NCBI GenBank assembly: GCA_051294375.1
Contig: CM119267.1
Location: 25,435,293-25,499,292, forward strand
Direction of reading: 5' to 3'
DNA from: Paraspadella gotoi
Taxonomy: Eukaryota; Chaetognatha
Length of the DNA stretch: 64,000 nt
The translations under genes and the position numbers were made by a program. Below the pieces are notes generated by a model. It did no database searches. It saw nothing but the letters and a program-made list of their open reading frames with translations, and was not told the origin of the DNA. Shown here one piece after another: positions 23,821-34,880 of the stretch (within the stretch, counting starts at the first letter, position 1; each line of letters begins with the position of its first letter).

Positions 23821-24094
23821 CCACGCTCACTCGTTCCTCACCATTTCCCTCCACTATTGTCCCTCTATTCTCTTACTTACCCTTTCTACTTTTCCACCGA
23901 CCTTTTTTTATGCGCATTCGAATTTTCTCAGACCAAAATCATTAGCAACGTAGTAACATTTAGGATCTCGAATCACCTTAGATTAAAAAACACGGGACGC
24001 GAATATTAAGAAGCTGGAAAGACTAAAATTACTATAGAACTGCTGAAATAACGATTCTTAAATCCATTTTTAAAATTAAATTGTAAAAAAGAAA

Positions 24095-25494
24095 ATGGCT
24101 AGCCCGCGCACGAGGAAAGCCTTGAAAGATCTTAAACTGAAGGAGGGCAACGGGTCGTGCTTCGAGTGCGGCGGGCCCAACCCTCAATGGGTCAGCGTCT
24201 CCTACGGCATCTGGATCTGCCTGGAATGCTCGGGCAAGCACCGCGGCCTCGGCGTCCACCTCAGCTTCGTTCGGTCGGTCACGATGGACAAGTGGAAGGA
24301 CATAGAGCTGGAGAAGATGAAGCGAGGGGGAAATGCTAGGGCCAAAGCCTTTTTCGAGGGTAAGGGGTTGAAAGCGTGACTAGATGACATTGAAAGCGCA
24401 AATAGAGAATTAACGACGATTTCCTCTTTTTTTCTTTTGTGCGCGTTCCCCCTCCCTATTTCTTTTTCATTTTCTAAATTTTTAAAAAAAGTTATGTCCT
24501 AACCCAAATTGTTTTTCCAGGAGAGCCCGATTTCGACCCTGCGTGGAACTTCGCTGCTAAATACAACAGCAGAGCAGCTGCGCTGCTGCGGGACAAGATC
24601 GCCGTCGAAGCCTCCGGCGCCGCCTGGGACCGCTCCTCTTCGCCGGCGCTCAGTCACAAACCCTCGTCCGCCTCCTTGGCGTCGGCGGCTCTCACCCGCG
24701 GCACCCGGATGCAACAGTCTTCGGGCGGCTCTGTGTCTTCTTCCGGTCAGAATGTCCGCGGTTTTCGCATTGTTCATTTTTTCTTGTTTCTTATCTGTAT
24801 ATAATTTGTATATGTTTCCATTGTTTAGTAGTTTTTACTATTATTTCTCTCAGGTTTTTCTTCTTATCAAGACGGCGGGTCCTCCTCTTCCCTCTCCTCC
24901 TTGGCCTCCTCAGACGCCGTTCGCTCATCGCGCGATTCCTTTTTCGAACGGAGGCAAAACGAAAACGCGACTCGACCAGAGAACCTCCCTCCTTCTCAGG
25001 TCCTTAATTCTCATTTGCATGTTTATGTTGCGTATGATTCTATGAAGTATTTCTCAACTTTTATTATTCATACTTAATATAATTAGATAGATAATTTAAC
25101 ATTATATTGACATTTTTGCGCTGCGATTTAATCGCTCATTCTGATTCGATCAGGGCGGGAAGTACGCGGGTTTCGGGAATCAAGTCTCTTCGCCTCCGGC
25201 CAAAACTCCGCAACAAGAAATGATGGACAACACCTGGGCCACTGGTATCTTACAAATAGGCGATGAGTTGTACATTGTACAATAATCAGCCATTGATGTG
25301 GTGAGGGAGTTTTGCTCTTCTTTCTCTTAGTTTCATCCGGTTGGGGAATGTTCGCCACTTCCGCCGCCAAGTTCGCCAGCGCCGCCAAAGAGAACGCCGT
25401 CAAGTACGGCGCCAAGGCCGCTGAGAAGGCGACCGAATTGGGACAGACCGTCAACGAGAGCGTTGTCAAACCCACCGCTACGAGAGTCAAAGAC

Positions 25495-25528
<34 letters not shown>

Positions 25529-26636
25529 NNNNNNNNNNNNNNNNNNNNTGTGAGTGTAAAAATCATCGCTCTGAATATCAGGGACGATCGTGGACGGGAT
25601 TTCCGCTTCCGTCTCGGATTTGGCGTCAAAGGTGTCGATGGGGAACATCAAAGGCTGGACCTCGAGTCTCCTCGGCTCTGGATACGAGACGCCCGAAGGA
25701 GAGACGCGTTCCGAGTTTGTCGCCAGGTCCTTTTTCATTTATTCTTTTTGGTCGTTATCCTTGAAAATTGATCGATTTTACAAAAAAAAGTACGTATTAT
25801 TTTCTCAGAGACCCGATCGATCGCGGAATGCCTCTTTCCCCAACCGAAGAAGCCGACTTTTTTCCTTCCATGAGTCATTCGCGATCTGAACCATCGTCCC
25901 TCGCGCGCTTTGCTGGCACCGACGACGACGGCGTCGGCGTAGGCGTAGGAGTCGGTCGCCGGACCGAAGATCGCAAAGATGAATGGCACGGGGACGGTTG
26001 GGACGAATGGTCTCCGGAAAAGACGACGACGACGAGGACAACGACGACAGTCAAGTCTCGCCCCGACGACGACGATGATGACGACGGCTGGGGAGGATGG
26101 AGCGACGCCAAGCCAAAGACGAAAGCGACGAAAAAAATGACCTCGAAACTCGATGGTGCTCAGGAAACGCCGGAGGAAGGACGGAAGAGGAACACGACGA
26201 TTGCGACGAACGCGACGACGACTAACGGAAAAAAATCGACTTTAGACGACGATTTGTGGAATTTGGACGATTGGGAGGCGCTTCCGGTCGAGAAGGAGAA
26301 AATTGGGGAAACCGAAAGTAGCGTTGGAACCGGAAATGGGATCAGTAACGGAGGTGGAGTCGGAGACGTCGACGCGGATTTCCTAGGATTCGAGGAGATG
26401 AAAATTTCAAAGCCGATTGAGAAAAAAGGCTCGGGAATCGAAGATCTATTGGGTGAGGGTTTCATGTTTACATTACTCGCCTGCTTAATAACTTACCTTG
26501 CATACTGCGCATCCTTACCTCTTCAGATTTCGAGGATTTGGACGAGAAATCCTCGAGTAAAACGACGACGGAGAAAAAAGGATCTTGGGACTGGGAAGAC
26601 GAAGACTTCGAAGACTGGCTCTCCATAGAAAAATAA
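24095..26636 (+). CDS. ARFGAP1: ADP-ribosylation factor GTPase-activating protein 1
   Basis: Eight exons: 24095-24359, 24521-24745, 24854-24999, 25154-25244, 25331-25495, 25582-25726, 25809-26452, 26527-26636, giving 596 residues against about 406 in human. It stimulates GTP hydrolysis on Arf1 and so drives COPI coat release at the Golgi. The catalytic zinc finger is C22-x2-C25-x16-C42-x2-C45, followed by the arginine finger R50 (GKHRGLGVH). Residues about 245-297 ([34 protein letters not shown]) match the curvature-sensing ALPS region. The long C-terminus repeats acidic-tryptophan motifs ([32 protein letters not shown]), which in ArfGAP1 relatives contact coatomer. Intron 5 carries an (AG)n tract and the second N gap. 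The extra length lies in the C-terminal disordered part. Confidence 0.95.
25496..25548. repeat. (AG)n microsatellite with assembly gap inside ARFGAP1 intron 5
   Basis: An (AG) run at about 25498-25528 is followed by 20 N (25529-25548). Reading frames drawn across it are artefacts, because the flanking exons join in phase without it. Confidence 0.9.
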
Positions 26637-27548
26637 TTCTTTATTGACATTTTTTTTTAAAACTTTTATTTTTTTTTATCCTTGGATTCAATTTGCGTAG
26701 AACTTGTATCGAAGATGATCGATTATATCCTTTTCCAATGAATGGTTCGGGGGGGGATGATGTTTAAAATAGAGCACCCGGGGTCATAGACTACATGTTT
26801 TGCATTGCGGTATAATCGTTAGTGTCGGAGGTACTGCTACTTTGAAGAGGAATAAATGATAGTTGCGAATGTTTTTTTTTCCTGGGCCATTAATGATTTT
26901 CGCAACGTTTTAAGTTAGCTTTTAGTTTAAGATGTAGAAACGGGTTGAGCCCACTTGCATTTCTGTTGACATTCGACTGAAACCGCCGCGCCTTATTGTC
27001 AAGTTCCTTTCTCAAGTGGATGTGCTTCGTGCGGCTCCATAAATTTCTTTTCGCATTTTATCTAGTCGTTAATGTTTGTTAGCTGATTACAAAAAAAATT
27101 CAATATTATTACTAATTAAATTTTGAAACTCGAATGGTGGAATCGGGCTTAATTTTCTGCGTAGATGTCATTTAGGTTTAGCGTTTACTAAATATATATT
27201 ATGGTATTATTTCGTATAAATTTAAATTTTTTAAAATATATTTTGGTTAATTAATAAATTTATCTATCATTATTTTTGATAGCTCAGATCGAGTATCTAT
27301 TATTGTATTAATTCCTTCTCTATCCTTTACCTTCGTTTTTATTGTATCCAAGTTTTAGGGCATATAAATATTTACGTAGTATTCGTGAATTTGTGCATTC
27401 TTAGGTAATTTTTATCATATATATTATATAATTACTTGGTCTCCTGTACTTAGACTATTTCTTTGTTTATGCTCTGCTAACATTGTTTTATTTATTTTGT
27501 ATCTGTTCTATATTACCCCGAAGGCCTAGAAAAAAAAGCTAATAGTAG
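26637..27548. other. Intergenic region after ARFGAP1
   Basis: AT-rich, no gene seen. It ends at the hAT-type insertion. Confidence 0.4.
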
Positions 27549-28367
27549 CTGGGTTGGCAAAAACCTGTTTTTTTTTTTAAAGGTTGGTTTTATTGGTTTT
27601 TATTGGGTTTTTTAAATTATAGATAGCAGACAGTCATATTAATTCTTTTTACGATACAAATTTAAAATATACTTCTTAAGTAATTAATTAAAAATATAAT
27701 AAAAAATATACTGATTATATTTAATAATAGTATTAATTAATTGATATTTTTTATGGTAAACAGAAATGTAATAAATATAAATATTATATTTTCTGAATAA
27801 AACCTGTTATGAATAAAAGTTTATAAACTTAATTTTATAAGAAAATAGTAATTAAATACTCAAAATAATTTGATATTAATATGCATCATAAACATTTATA
27901 TAAATTACTAATACATTAAAAATTGAAGTTCATCTTTAGTACATGTTTTAATTAAGCTAAGATTTTTTCCTGACGTCAATATATTATTTTCCTGCATTCT
28001 CGTTACTTTACTCCTGGTTAGGATACCTTTTCAGAGAATTCTTTAACTTGTGGCAAATATTCAAATATATAATTATATTAAAGTTTAATTTTTTCTGATA
28101 AATAGCTTTAAAAGGACCCTAACCTTGTGTTAAATAATTTCGAGAGAATAGCAATCATTTTTAAAGTGTGTCGCTCTTAACTTGATTTGCGATTTATGAT
28201 TAGTATTACTTAATATAACGAAAATGGTACAGAAGCTATCAATGAAAGTGATACTGATAGTAAACATGTAAAACATAGGTTTAGGGTTATTTTTAGTGGG
28301 TCTTTTTGGTTTTTTTTAGCTGGATTTTTTAAAGTTTTTTTGAGTGGGTTTTTTAATGCCAACCCTG
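27549..28367. mobile_element. hAT-type non-autonomous transposon, 819 bp
   Basis: The ends are inverted: CTGGGTTGGCAAAAACC on the left, and the complement of the right end reads CAGGGTTGGCATTAAAAAACCC. The direct repeat AATAGTAG (27541-27548 and 28368-28375) flanks it exactly and is 8 bp, the hallmark of hAT transposition. The interior is AT-rich with no transposase ORF, so an autonomous relative must have mobilised it. Confidence 0.85.
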
Positions 28368-28375
28368 AATAGTAG

Positions 28376-28971
28376 TATTCGCTTTAGTAAAGCCAAGGCA
28401 GTTTTCTTTGGCTAAATGTATCAGGTAAATTTCTCCTGGACCAATGACTACCTTGTGATGAATTTTTTGATGTTTAAACCTGCGAGATTGTATTAATGTT
28501 TATTTGTGAGAGGGTTTTAAGTAATTAATCCCATACAAGGTAATAATTTAAAGTTCAATTTGCTAGTGAAGAAATTTGCTCTGAAATATACTGTTGACCT
28601 AATTATGATGTACTTAGTGCTTTAAAATTTAAAATGGGGTGGGGAAGTTTCTAATACAGGTGAATAAATGAAAAAGTGGAAAAAGAGAAGAAATGGCGAA
28701 CAACCATTTTCATTGGAAAGAACAAAGGGCACCATTGTGAATTTCCCTTTCAATCTCAATTGAACACGAAAAAACATTTTTACAATATTCAAGACATTGA
28801 TAGTTCCCATCATCAAATTTAGTAACTAGAAAAACAAAGTTACATATTCTGTTCAAATTGTCTATTTGTTAAGATTTTTTATTTAATTCTTATATTATTA
28901 ATGAAATTTTTACTTATAAATTCAGAGGAACATAAAAAAATCGAGACCCTAATTCATCTAATCCTTTCACA
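28376..28971. other. Intergenic region before RTF2
   Basis: No gene. A pyrimidine-poor TTATAAATTCAG site ends at 28925, 46 bases before the RTF2 ATG. Confidence 0.4.
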
Positions 28972-29865
28972 ATGGGAGGAGACGGAGGATCGATCCCCGG
29001 ACGCCAAGACCTCGTTCGTCTTAAGAAGAAGAAAGAGGTGGCGGAGAAAAACGCGGAGCTGGCGGCGGCGTGGCGCCACTGCGCTCTCTCCCAAAACCCT
29101 CTCTCTCCGCCGATCGTCGCCTGCGAGAAAGGAAGACTTTACAACAAAGAATCCCTTTTGGAACATCTCCTCGAAAAACCTCCGGACTCTTCGATCCCTC
29201 ACGTCCGGGGATTGAAAGACGTGAAGGAACTTCGATTGACGCCCAACCCCGCCTTCAAGGACCCCAGTAAAGAGGCCAACGGCGTCGTCGGCGGCGAATA
29301 CGTCGATCCCAACGTCGCCATGTTCGGCTGTCCCGTCATCGGTCTCGAGATGAACGGACGGTGGCGCTTCGTGTTCCACTGGAGCTGCGGTTGCGTCGTC
29401 TCAGAAAAGGCGCAGCTCGAACTCGCGGGCGACAAGTGTCACAAATGCGGAGGCGACGTCGACGCGGAAGACGTCGTCGTCATTAACGGAACGCAGGAAG
29501 ACGGCGTTGTCATGGAAACGAGAATGGCGGCGCGGCGGGAGAGGGCAAAGGCGGAGAAAAAAATGAAGAAGCGACGGTTAGCGGCGGATGGAAGCGGGGC
29601 TGTCGGCGAAACAAAAGGTGGCGTGGGCGAAGCGCCGCTGAAAGTTAAAAAAGGAATTAAAGAGGGCGACTCTGTCGACGACGAGAAAAGAAAGAAACTC
29701 GGGAAAACCAGAGACAAATCTCTCGTCGAGAAGAAGAAAAAGAAAACTGTACAGGACGATCCAACGAAGAGCGAAGTGTACAAGTCTCTCTTCACCAGTC
29801 ACAAGGATGCCAAAACCCAGGACACGGCGCACTGGGTCACCATGAATCCCGGCTATTTTCGATGA
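28972..29865 (+). CDS. RTF2: Replication termination factor 2 homologue
   Basis: A single exon of 297 residues, close to the usual 306. RTF2 acts in the nucleus at stalled or terminating replication forks; in mammals it is removed by the proteasome shuttle factors DDI1/2. The start MGGDGGSIPGRQDLVRLKKK is the family signature N-terminus. Other conserved blocks are ALSQNPLSPPIVACE, GRLYNKESLLEHLL, CPVIGLEMNGRWRF, the cysteine-rich CGCVVSEKA and CHKCGG RING/U-box-like part (about residues 145-165), VVINGT, and the C-terminal YKSLFTSH and AHWVTMNPGYF. The segment of about 180-265 is Lys/Glu-rich and divergent. It opens the densest run of genes; OSGEP begins 157 bp after the stop. Confidence 0.95.
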   Translation: MGGDGGSIPGRQDLVRLKKKKEVAEKNAELAAAWRHCALSQNPLSPPIVACEKGRLYNKESLLEHLLEKPPDSSIPHVRGLKDVKELRLTPNPAFKDPSKEANGVVGGEYVDPNVAMFGCPVIGLEMNGRWRFVFHWSCGCVVSEKAQLELAGDKCHKCGGDVDAEDVVVINGTQEDGVVMETRMAARRERAKAEKKMKKRRLAADGSGAVGETKGGVGEAPLKVKKGIKEGDSVDDEKRKKLGKTRDKSLVEKKKKKTVQDDPTKSEVYKSLFTSHKDAKTQDTAHWVTMNPGYFR

Positions 29866-30000
29866 AAACATTGTTTCTATTATTTTTTCGCATTGTTATA
29901 TTATATTATATTATATTTATATAAATATAAATCCTTCCTTATATTTATCTATCAATTTTATTTTTCACCTCGTTCAACCTTATTGCACAACAGAAAAAGA

Positions 30001-30060
30001 ATGCTCGCATGCTTCTATCGTGATGGTGATCGCAATAGGTTTCGAGGGATCAGCGAATAA
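30001..30060 (+). promoter_or_regulatory. Upstream ORF overlapping the OSGEP start
   Basis: An ATG at 30001 opens a 19-codon frame that ends at TAA 30058-30060, in a different frame from OSGEP and spanning its ATG (30023). It lies just after the acceptor-like AG at 29993, so it would be present in a mature leader. Both ATGs have a purine at -3. It could reduce OSGEP translation by forcing leaky scanning; this is inferred. Confidence 0.45.
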
Positions 30061-31261
30061 ATTGGGAGTCGGCATCGTCAAAGATGGAGAGGTGAGGCTC
30101 GATCAGAAATCATGAAAATGATTTGTAAGACAAAAGATGTTCCCCTGGTTCCGTTGGTCTTTTAGTATTTTAGGATCAAAATTAAATTTAACGGGGAAAA
30201 AATGGGTTTTTGGCGTTTTTATCATTTAGTTATTAAAATTGTTGTAAAGGTTTTATCGAATCCTCGCCACACATACATCACTCCGCCGGGCGAAGGGTTT
30301 CTCCCTCGCGATACCGCGCATCACCACCGCGAGTGGGTTTTGGAAATTCTGTCTCAGGCGCTGAAGGAAGCCAATTTGACTCCTAACGACATCGACGTCG
30401 TCTGCTACACCAAAGGTTTAATTCAACTGGTAGGGGAGGGGAATTACACGCCACCGGTTCATGTCGCCTCACCGTCAATTCTTGACAGGTCCTGGAATGG
30501 GCGCGCCGCTTGTTACCACGGCCATCGTTGCTCGGGTCGTTTCTCTTCTCTGGCAGAAGCCGATCATTGGCGTCAATCATTGCGTGGGTCACATCGAGAT
30601 GGGGCGCCTCATCACTCGCGCCGATAATCCCACGGTTCTCTACGTGAGCGGAGGAAACACTCAGGTCATCGCCTACCTAGAGAAACGCTACAGGATTTTC
30701 GGTGAGACGATCGACATCGCCGTCGGCAATTGCCTCGATCGCTTCGCCCGCGTCCTCCGACTTTCTAACGACCCTTCGCCCGGCCATAACATCGAACGAC
30801 TCGCCAAGGAGGGAAAGAAGTTCGTCCCGCTTCCTTACGTCGTCAAGGGAATGGACGTCTCTTTCTCCGGCCTTTTGTCTTTCATCGAGGACCGCGCTCC
30901 CGGTCTCATCGCACGCGGCGAGTGCACGGCCGAAGATCTCTGCTTTTCTCTTCAGGAGACGGTCTTTGCTATGCTGGTGGAAATCACGGAGCGAGCGATG
31001 GCGCATTGCGGCTCCGAGGAAGTTCTCATCTGCGGCGGCGTCGGCTGCAACCTCCGGCTGCAGGAGATGATGGAGACCATGTGCGAGGAGCGCGGAGCCA
31101 AAGTCTTTGCGACAGATATGCGATTCTGCATCGATAACGGCGCTATGATAGCCCAAGCGGGCTGGGAGATGTTCAAGAGCGGCCAAAACACGCCGTTCGA
31201 GGAAACGTTTTGCACGCAAAGGTTTAGAACTGACGAAGTCGAAGTTACTTGGAGAACCTGA
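30023..31261 (+). CDS. OSGEP: tRNA N6-threonylcarbamoyltransferase, KEOPS catalytic subunit (Kae1)
   Basis: Three exons: 30023-30091, 30250-30415, 30489-31261, giving 335 residues, identical in length to human OSGEP. It transfers threonylcarbamoyl to A37 of ANN-decoding tRNAs, as the core of the KEOPS complex in cytosol and nucleus. Clear features: [14 protein letters not shown] at the start, [16 protein letters not shown], the iron-binding pair H109 and H113 in [61 protein letters not shown] and [12 protein letters not shown]. The absence of a mitochondrial leader separates it from OSGEPL1. ATG 30023 is the start because it gives the family N-terminus. Symplekin begins 145 bp after its stop. 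Confidence 0.97.
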
Positions 31262-31406
31262 CTGTGATAGGAGAAGAAAAAAACTGTTGAAGTTTTCTTG
31301 TTCAATTTGTTCATCGTCTTGACTAAATATATATATGCAATATAATCCGTTTTTTGTTTCATTGTCTTGACCAGTTTTCTCTTTTTTAGTTCTTAATCTC
31401 TTTTTA

Positions 31407-34400
31407 ATGTCGACGATGATGGATGTAGACGAGGAAATGTTACCTCCAGGGGTGGAGGATTCACCTCCCCCGAACGATCCGTTCCAGGCCGAGCAAGAGG
31501 GCAAGGGGCCAGCGGTTGTTCCGCTGTCGGAAACTGTGGTCGAACTTTTAAACCAGACTTCACTGATGCAATCCTCCCACCGTCAGAGCACCACGCAACG
31601 ACTGGCAAACCTAAAAAAAGTGCAGGACATCATCTTGGAAAAGGATCCCACTCTCTTGGATTCGTTCTCCGAGGAAATGGCCGCCTTTCAGCACGACAAC
31701 TCCCCGGAAATCCGTCGCTTTGTCGTCTCCTTCCTTCAAGCGGCCGCTTTAAAGGACGCCGATTTCATTCAGCGCACAATGTCCAACCTCGGAGTCATGA
31801 TGCAGGACGACAACGTCATCGTCGTCAGTCGCTGTGTCCTCGCGTTGCTGAAACTCTTCGCGCACACGCTCAACATCCTCGTCCACGTAAAGGGAGGTCT
31901 CTTTAACGAGTCTCACGAGCAAATGTGGGCCTGGAATCTTAAGCTGCGGGCGGAGGTTCTGCCGATGCTGGAGTCAGAACACGACGGAATCCGCTCTCAT
32001 ACCATCAAGTACTACGAGTACATGATTCTCTGTCTGAGCGATAGACCCAAAGACTCGGAATACGCGGGCTGCGATGGCGGGGATCCTCTACGCTTCAGTT
32101 CGGACATGATACCTGATAACCACCGCTTCCTCAAGAGGGGAAATCTCGAAGAGCAAGGGAGAGAGGCGATGGACACTTTGATGGAGTTCATGGCCCGACC
32201 GGACATCTCCGCCGCCAATCTCATGACTTGCCTCGCTTCCTTCACCCATATCGCCAAGGAACGTCCCACATTTATGAGCCGCATCGTCCAGGGATTCGAG
32301 GCCCTCAACGTGAACCTGCCGCCAAAGTTCACTAACTCCCAAGTAATGTCGGTGAGAAAGTGTCTTAAATTTCATCTGTTGCAACTACTCAAGTCCCTCA
32401 ACGCGGTGCCATATCAACCCAACATTACAACTCTGCTGACCGATCTGGGAGCCACCAACAAAGAGGTGCAATCCAGTCTACCCAAAATGGACGCGATTAA
32501 AAAGAAAAAAGAAAAAGCTAAACTTGACGATGACGACGACGATAAGCCGATGCTCAAGAAGCTAAAGCATGATGCCGACGGCTCCGTTACGCCTGGTGCC
32601 ACGGTCTTGCGAGCAGCCGACGACGATGAAGAGGATCTCGGCCTCACTCCTTATGCCACGCCGTTCGTCTCGAGCAAAAGCGAAAAGGCGGCGCAATCGG
32701 CCATCGACGTCACGGCCGAAGATCTCGTTCCCAAACTGACCACTCAGAATGTTGCTGATCTGGTCCTCATCTCCATGGTGATGCTGCCTGACGAAATGCC
32801 GTCGCAATTTCAAAGCTCGTACACGCCCATCGCCGCCGCAGGGACGCATGCGCAGATCAAGCATTTGGCGCGTCTTCTTTCGGCGCAGCTCACGGCCGCT
32901 GGCGTCGGCAAGGGCGTCGAAGAAATGAGCAACTTCATTCAGGACAAGCCGGGAGTGGATCCTGAACGAGTCAAGTCCATCTCCACTATCATCGGTGCCG
33001 GAGCCAAAGAGCTCAAGGCCAAAGAGCCAGAGTTTCTTCCTCCCCCTCCTCCGCCTACGACGATGGGGAAAGGACGGAAGACCATCAAGGCGTTTAGGTT
33101 AGCCGATGTTACCGTGGCTCTCGATCGTTCCAAGCTCGAGGCTGTCTCGGCCGACGCCTACCGCAGAATCCTGGCCTCGGAGCGATGGGCGCGGATCGGC
33201 GGCGCCTCCAAGATACGCTCCAAGATTCTCTCCATGCTCGCCGTCGAGTTTGGAGGGGATTTCAACGCTGCAATGCTCCACTACATCTTTGAGGATTTGA
33301 AAAATCGGCAAGACCTGGTCGCGCCTTGGCTTTATCAGTCTTATGCCGTGAGCAAAGGCTTCGTAACGGTGGAGAAGCAATCCGAGTCGATTTACGAAGA
33401 CGTTTTGACGACGATTTTGACGTCGTTGATACAAAGGAACGAGGGACACTTGTTTGCCAAAGTCATGACGGAGGCGCCCGTAATTACGAGAGGCGCCATC
33501 GAACTTTTAAAGACCTACTGCGTCAACATCGACTCGGTACAGTCCAGCCTTTTGTGCTTGAAGGAGGTGGTGCTTGCCCGTCCGACCTGTCGCAAGGATC
33601 TCTTCGATCTGCTTCTCGATTTGGCGTGGTACCACGTCCCCGAGATTCGCAACGAAGCTCTCGGCCTCATCACCTTTTTCCACACGAAGGCGCGGGATGT
33701 TTTCGAGGTCAAGATCGAAAATTACGCCCTGGATTATTTAAACTATTTGAACTTACCTTCTCCTCCACCGGCCTTCTTCCAATCCTCCACCGGTTTGGAA
33801 CCGTCCAATTCGTCCAAGGACTGGACCGAAAACAACATCAAGCGCTGCCTTTATCTCTATCTGGAGATTCTTCCTATGAATCATTCTTTGCTGCACGACT
33901 TGGCCACCGTGTACACCAACGCTTCGGCGGACATTAAGAGGACAATTCTCCGCATGTTGGTCGCTCCGATCAACCGCATCGGCATGGGGTCGCCGGAGCT
34001 GCTGAAGCTCGTGGAAAATTGTCCCAAGGGCGCGGAGACTTTGATAACCAGGATTATGCACATCCTGACGGACAAATCGACGCCGACGCGAGATCTCGTC
34101 GAGCGCGTGCGCGACATCTACCACAAACGTGTCTCGGACGTTCGATTCCTTATTCCCGTTTTGATCGGACTGTCCAAGAAAGAAGTGATCGCCGCCCTTC
34201 CCAAGCTGATCCGACTCAATCCGGTCGTCGTCAAGGAAGTTTTCAATCGTCTTCTCTCCGCGCCTGCAGAGGCCGACGGCTCAGTCACGTCGCCCGTCAC
34301 GCCTGCCGACCTTCTCGTTGCTCTTCACGATATCGACCTCGAGAAGAATGACATGAAGACGGTGATCAAAGCGACGAGCCTCTGTTTTGCTCAGCCGCAG

Positions 34401-34880
34401 ATCTACACTCAAGAGGTCCTCGCCCTTGTCCTGCATCAACTGATGGAGAGGGATCCTGTTCCCACTCTGCTCATGCGCACCGTCATCCAATCCTTTTCCA
34501 TGTATCCCCGGCTGCTGGGTTTCGTGCTCAACATCCTCTCTCGCCTCATTCAAAAGAAAATCTGGAACAACAAGAGGGTTTGGGAGGGATTTATCCGCTG
34601 CTGTCAGAGGACCGAGCCGCAGTCTTACTCCATCTTGCTTCAGCTGCAGCCGCCACAGATGCGCGATGTGTTCGAGACGGCGCCGCATCTTCGCGTCTCT
34701 CTCCTCAATCTCGTCCTCAGCTATAATGAGAACGAGCGGCAGCACATCTCCTCGGAACTCATGGATGTCTTGACTCGCGAACCGGAGAAGGCCCCCGTCA
34801 ATTCCGACAATCTCGACGTCGTCGTCAAGACGGAGGCGCCCTTCGGCAACGGAGCTGGCGAATCTCCTCACAGACTCTAG
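31407..34880 (+). CDS. SYMPK: Symplekin, scaffold of mRNA 3'-end processing
   Basis: One uninterrupted exon of 1157 residues (human 1274). Symplekin holds together the cleavage factor part of CPSF (CPSF73, CPSF100, CstF64) for polyadenylation and histone mRNA processing, in the nucleus. The N-terminal HEAT array occupies about residues 30-350 (QRLANLKKVQDIILEKDP, SPEIRRFVVSFL, IVVSRCVLALLKLF). A basic/acidic linker with KKKKEK and DDDDDD follows (about 360-375), and the C-terminal Symplekin domain lies at about 850-1050 (RVSDVRFLIPVLIGLSKKEV, LPKLIRLNP, ALHDIDLEKNDMKTVIKAT, CFAQPQIYTQEVLA, PTLLMRTVIQS). The lack of introns over 3.5 kb contrasts with most neighbours. A CTTTTTTAG acceptor-like site ends 17 bases before the ATG. 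Confidence 0.97.
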   Translation: MSTMMDVDEEMLPPGVEDSPPPNDPFQAEQEGKGPAVVPLSETVVELLNQTSLMQSSHRQSTTQRLANLKKVQDIILEKDPTLLDSFSEEMAAFQHDNSPEIRRFVVSFLQAAALKDADFIQRTMSNLGVMMQDDNVIVVSRCVLALLKLFAHTLNILVHVKGGLFNESHEQMWAWNLKLRAEVLPMLESEHDGIRSHTIKYYEYMILCLSDRPKDSEYAGCDGGDPLRFSSDMIPDNHRFLKRGNLEEQGREAMDTLMEFMARPDISAANLMTCLASFTHIAKERPTFMSRIVQGFEALNVNLPPKFTNSQVMSVRKCLKFHLLQLLKSLNAVPYQPNITTLLTDLGATNKEVQSSLPKMDAIKKKKEKAKLDDDDDDKPMLKKLKHDADGSVTPGATVLRAADDDEEDLGLTPYATPFVSSKSEKAAQSAIDVTAEDLVPKLTTQNVADLVLISMVMLPDEMPSQFQSSYTPIAAAGTHAQIKHLARLLSAQLTAAGVGKGVEEMSNFIQDKPGVDPERVKSISTIIGAGAKELKAKEPEFLPPPPPPTTMGKGRKTIKAFRLADVTVALDRSKLEAVSADAYRRILASERWARIGGASKIRSKILSMLAVEFGGDFNAAMLHYIFEDLKNRQDLVAPWLYQSYAVSKGFVTVEKQSESIYEDVLTTILTSLIQRNEGHLFAKVMTEAPVITRGAIELLKTYCVNIDSVQSSLLCLKEVVLARPTCRKDLFDLLLDLAWYHVPEIRNEALGLITFFHTKARDVFEVKIENYALDYLNYLNLPSPPPAFFQSSTGLEPSNSSKDWTENNIKRCLYLYLEILPMNHSLLHDLATVYTNASADIKRTILRMLVAPINRIGMGSPELLKLVENCPKGAETLITRIMHILTDKSTPTRDLVERVRDIYHKRVSDVRFLIPVLIGLSKKEVIAALPKLIRLNPVVVKEVFNRLLSAPAEADGSVTSPVTPADLLVALHDIDLEKNDMKTVIKATSLCFAQPQIYTQEVLALVLHQLMERDPVPTLLMRTVIQSFSMYPRLLGFVLNILSRLIQKKIWNNKRVWEGFIRCCQRTEPQSYSILLQLQPPQMRDVFETAPHLRVSLLNLVLSYNENERQHISSELMDVLTREPEKAPVNSDNLDVVVKTEAPFGNGAGESPHRL

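Noticed and set aside
25312-25771. ORFs running across the N gap in ARFGAP1
   Set aside because: They cross an intron and an assembly gap; the real exons end at 25495 and restart at 25582.
30677-31504. 275-residue minus-strand ORF opposite OSGEP
   Set aside because: Antisense shadow of the conserved OSGEP exon; it starts in the symplekin leader and has no family features.
33326-33937. 203-residue + strand ORF inside symplekin in another frame
   Set aside because: Shadow of the conserved symplekin frame, with no recognisable motif.
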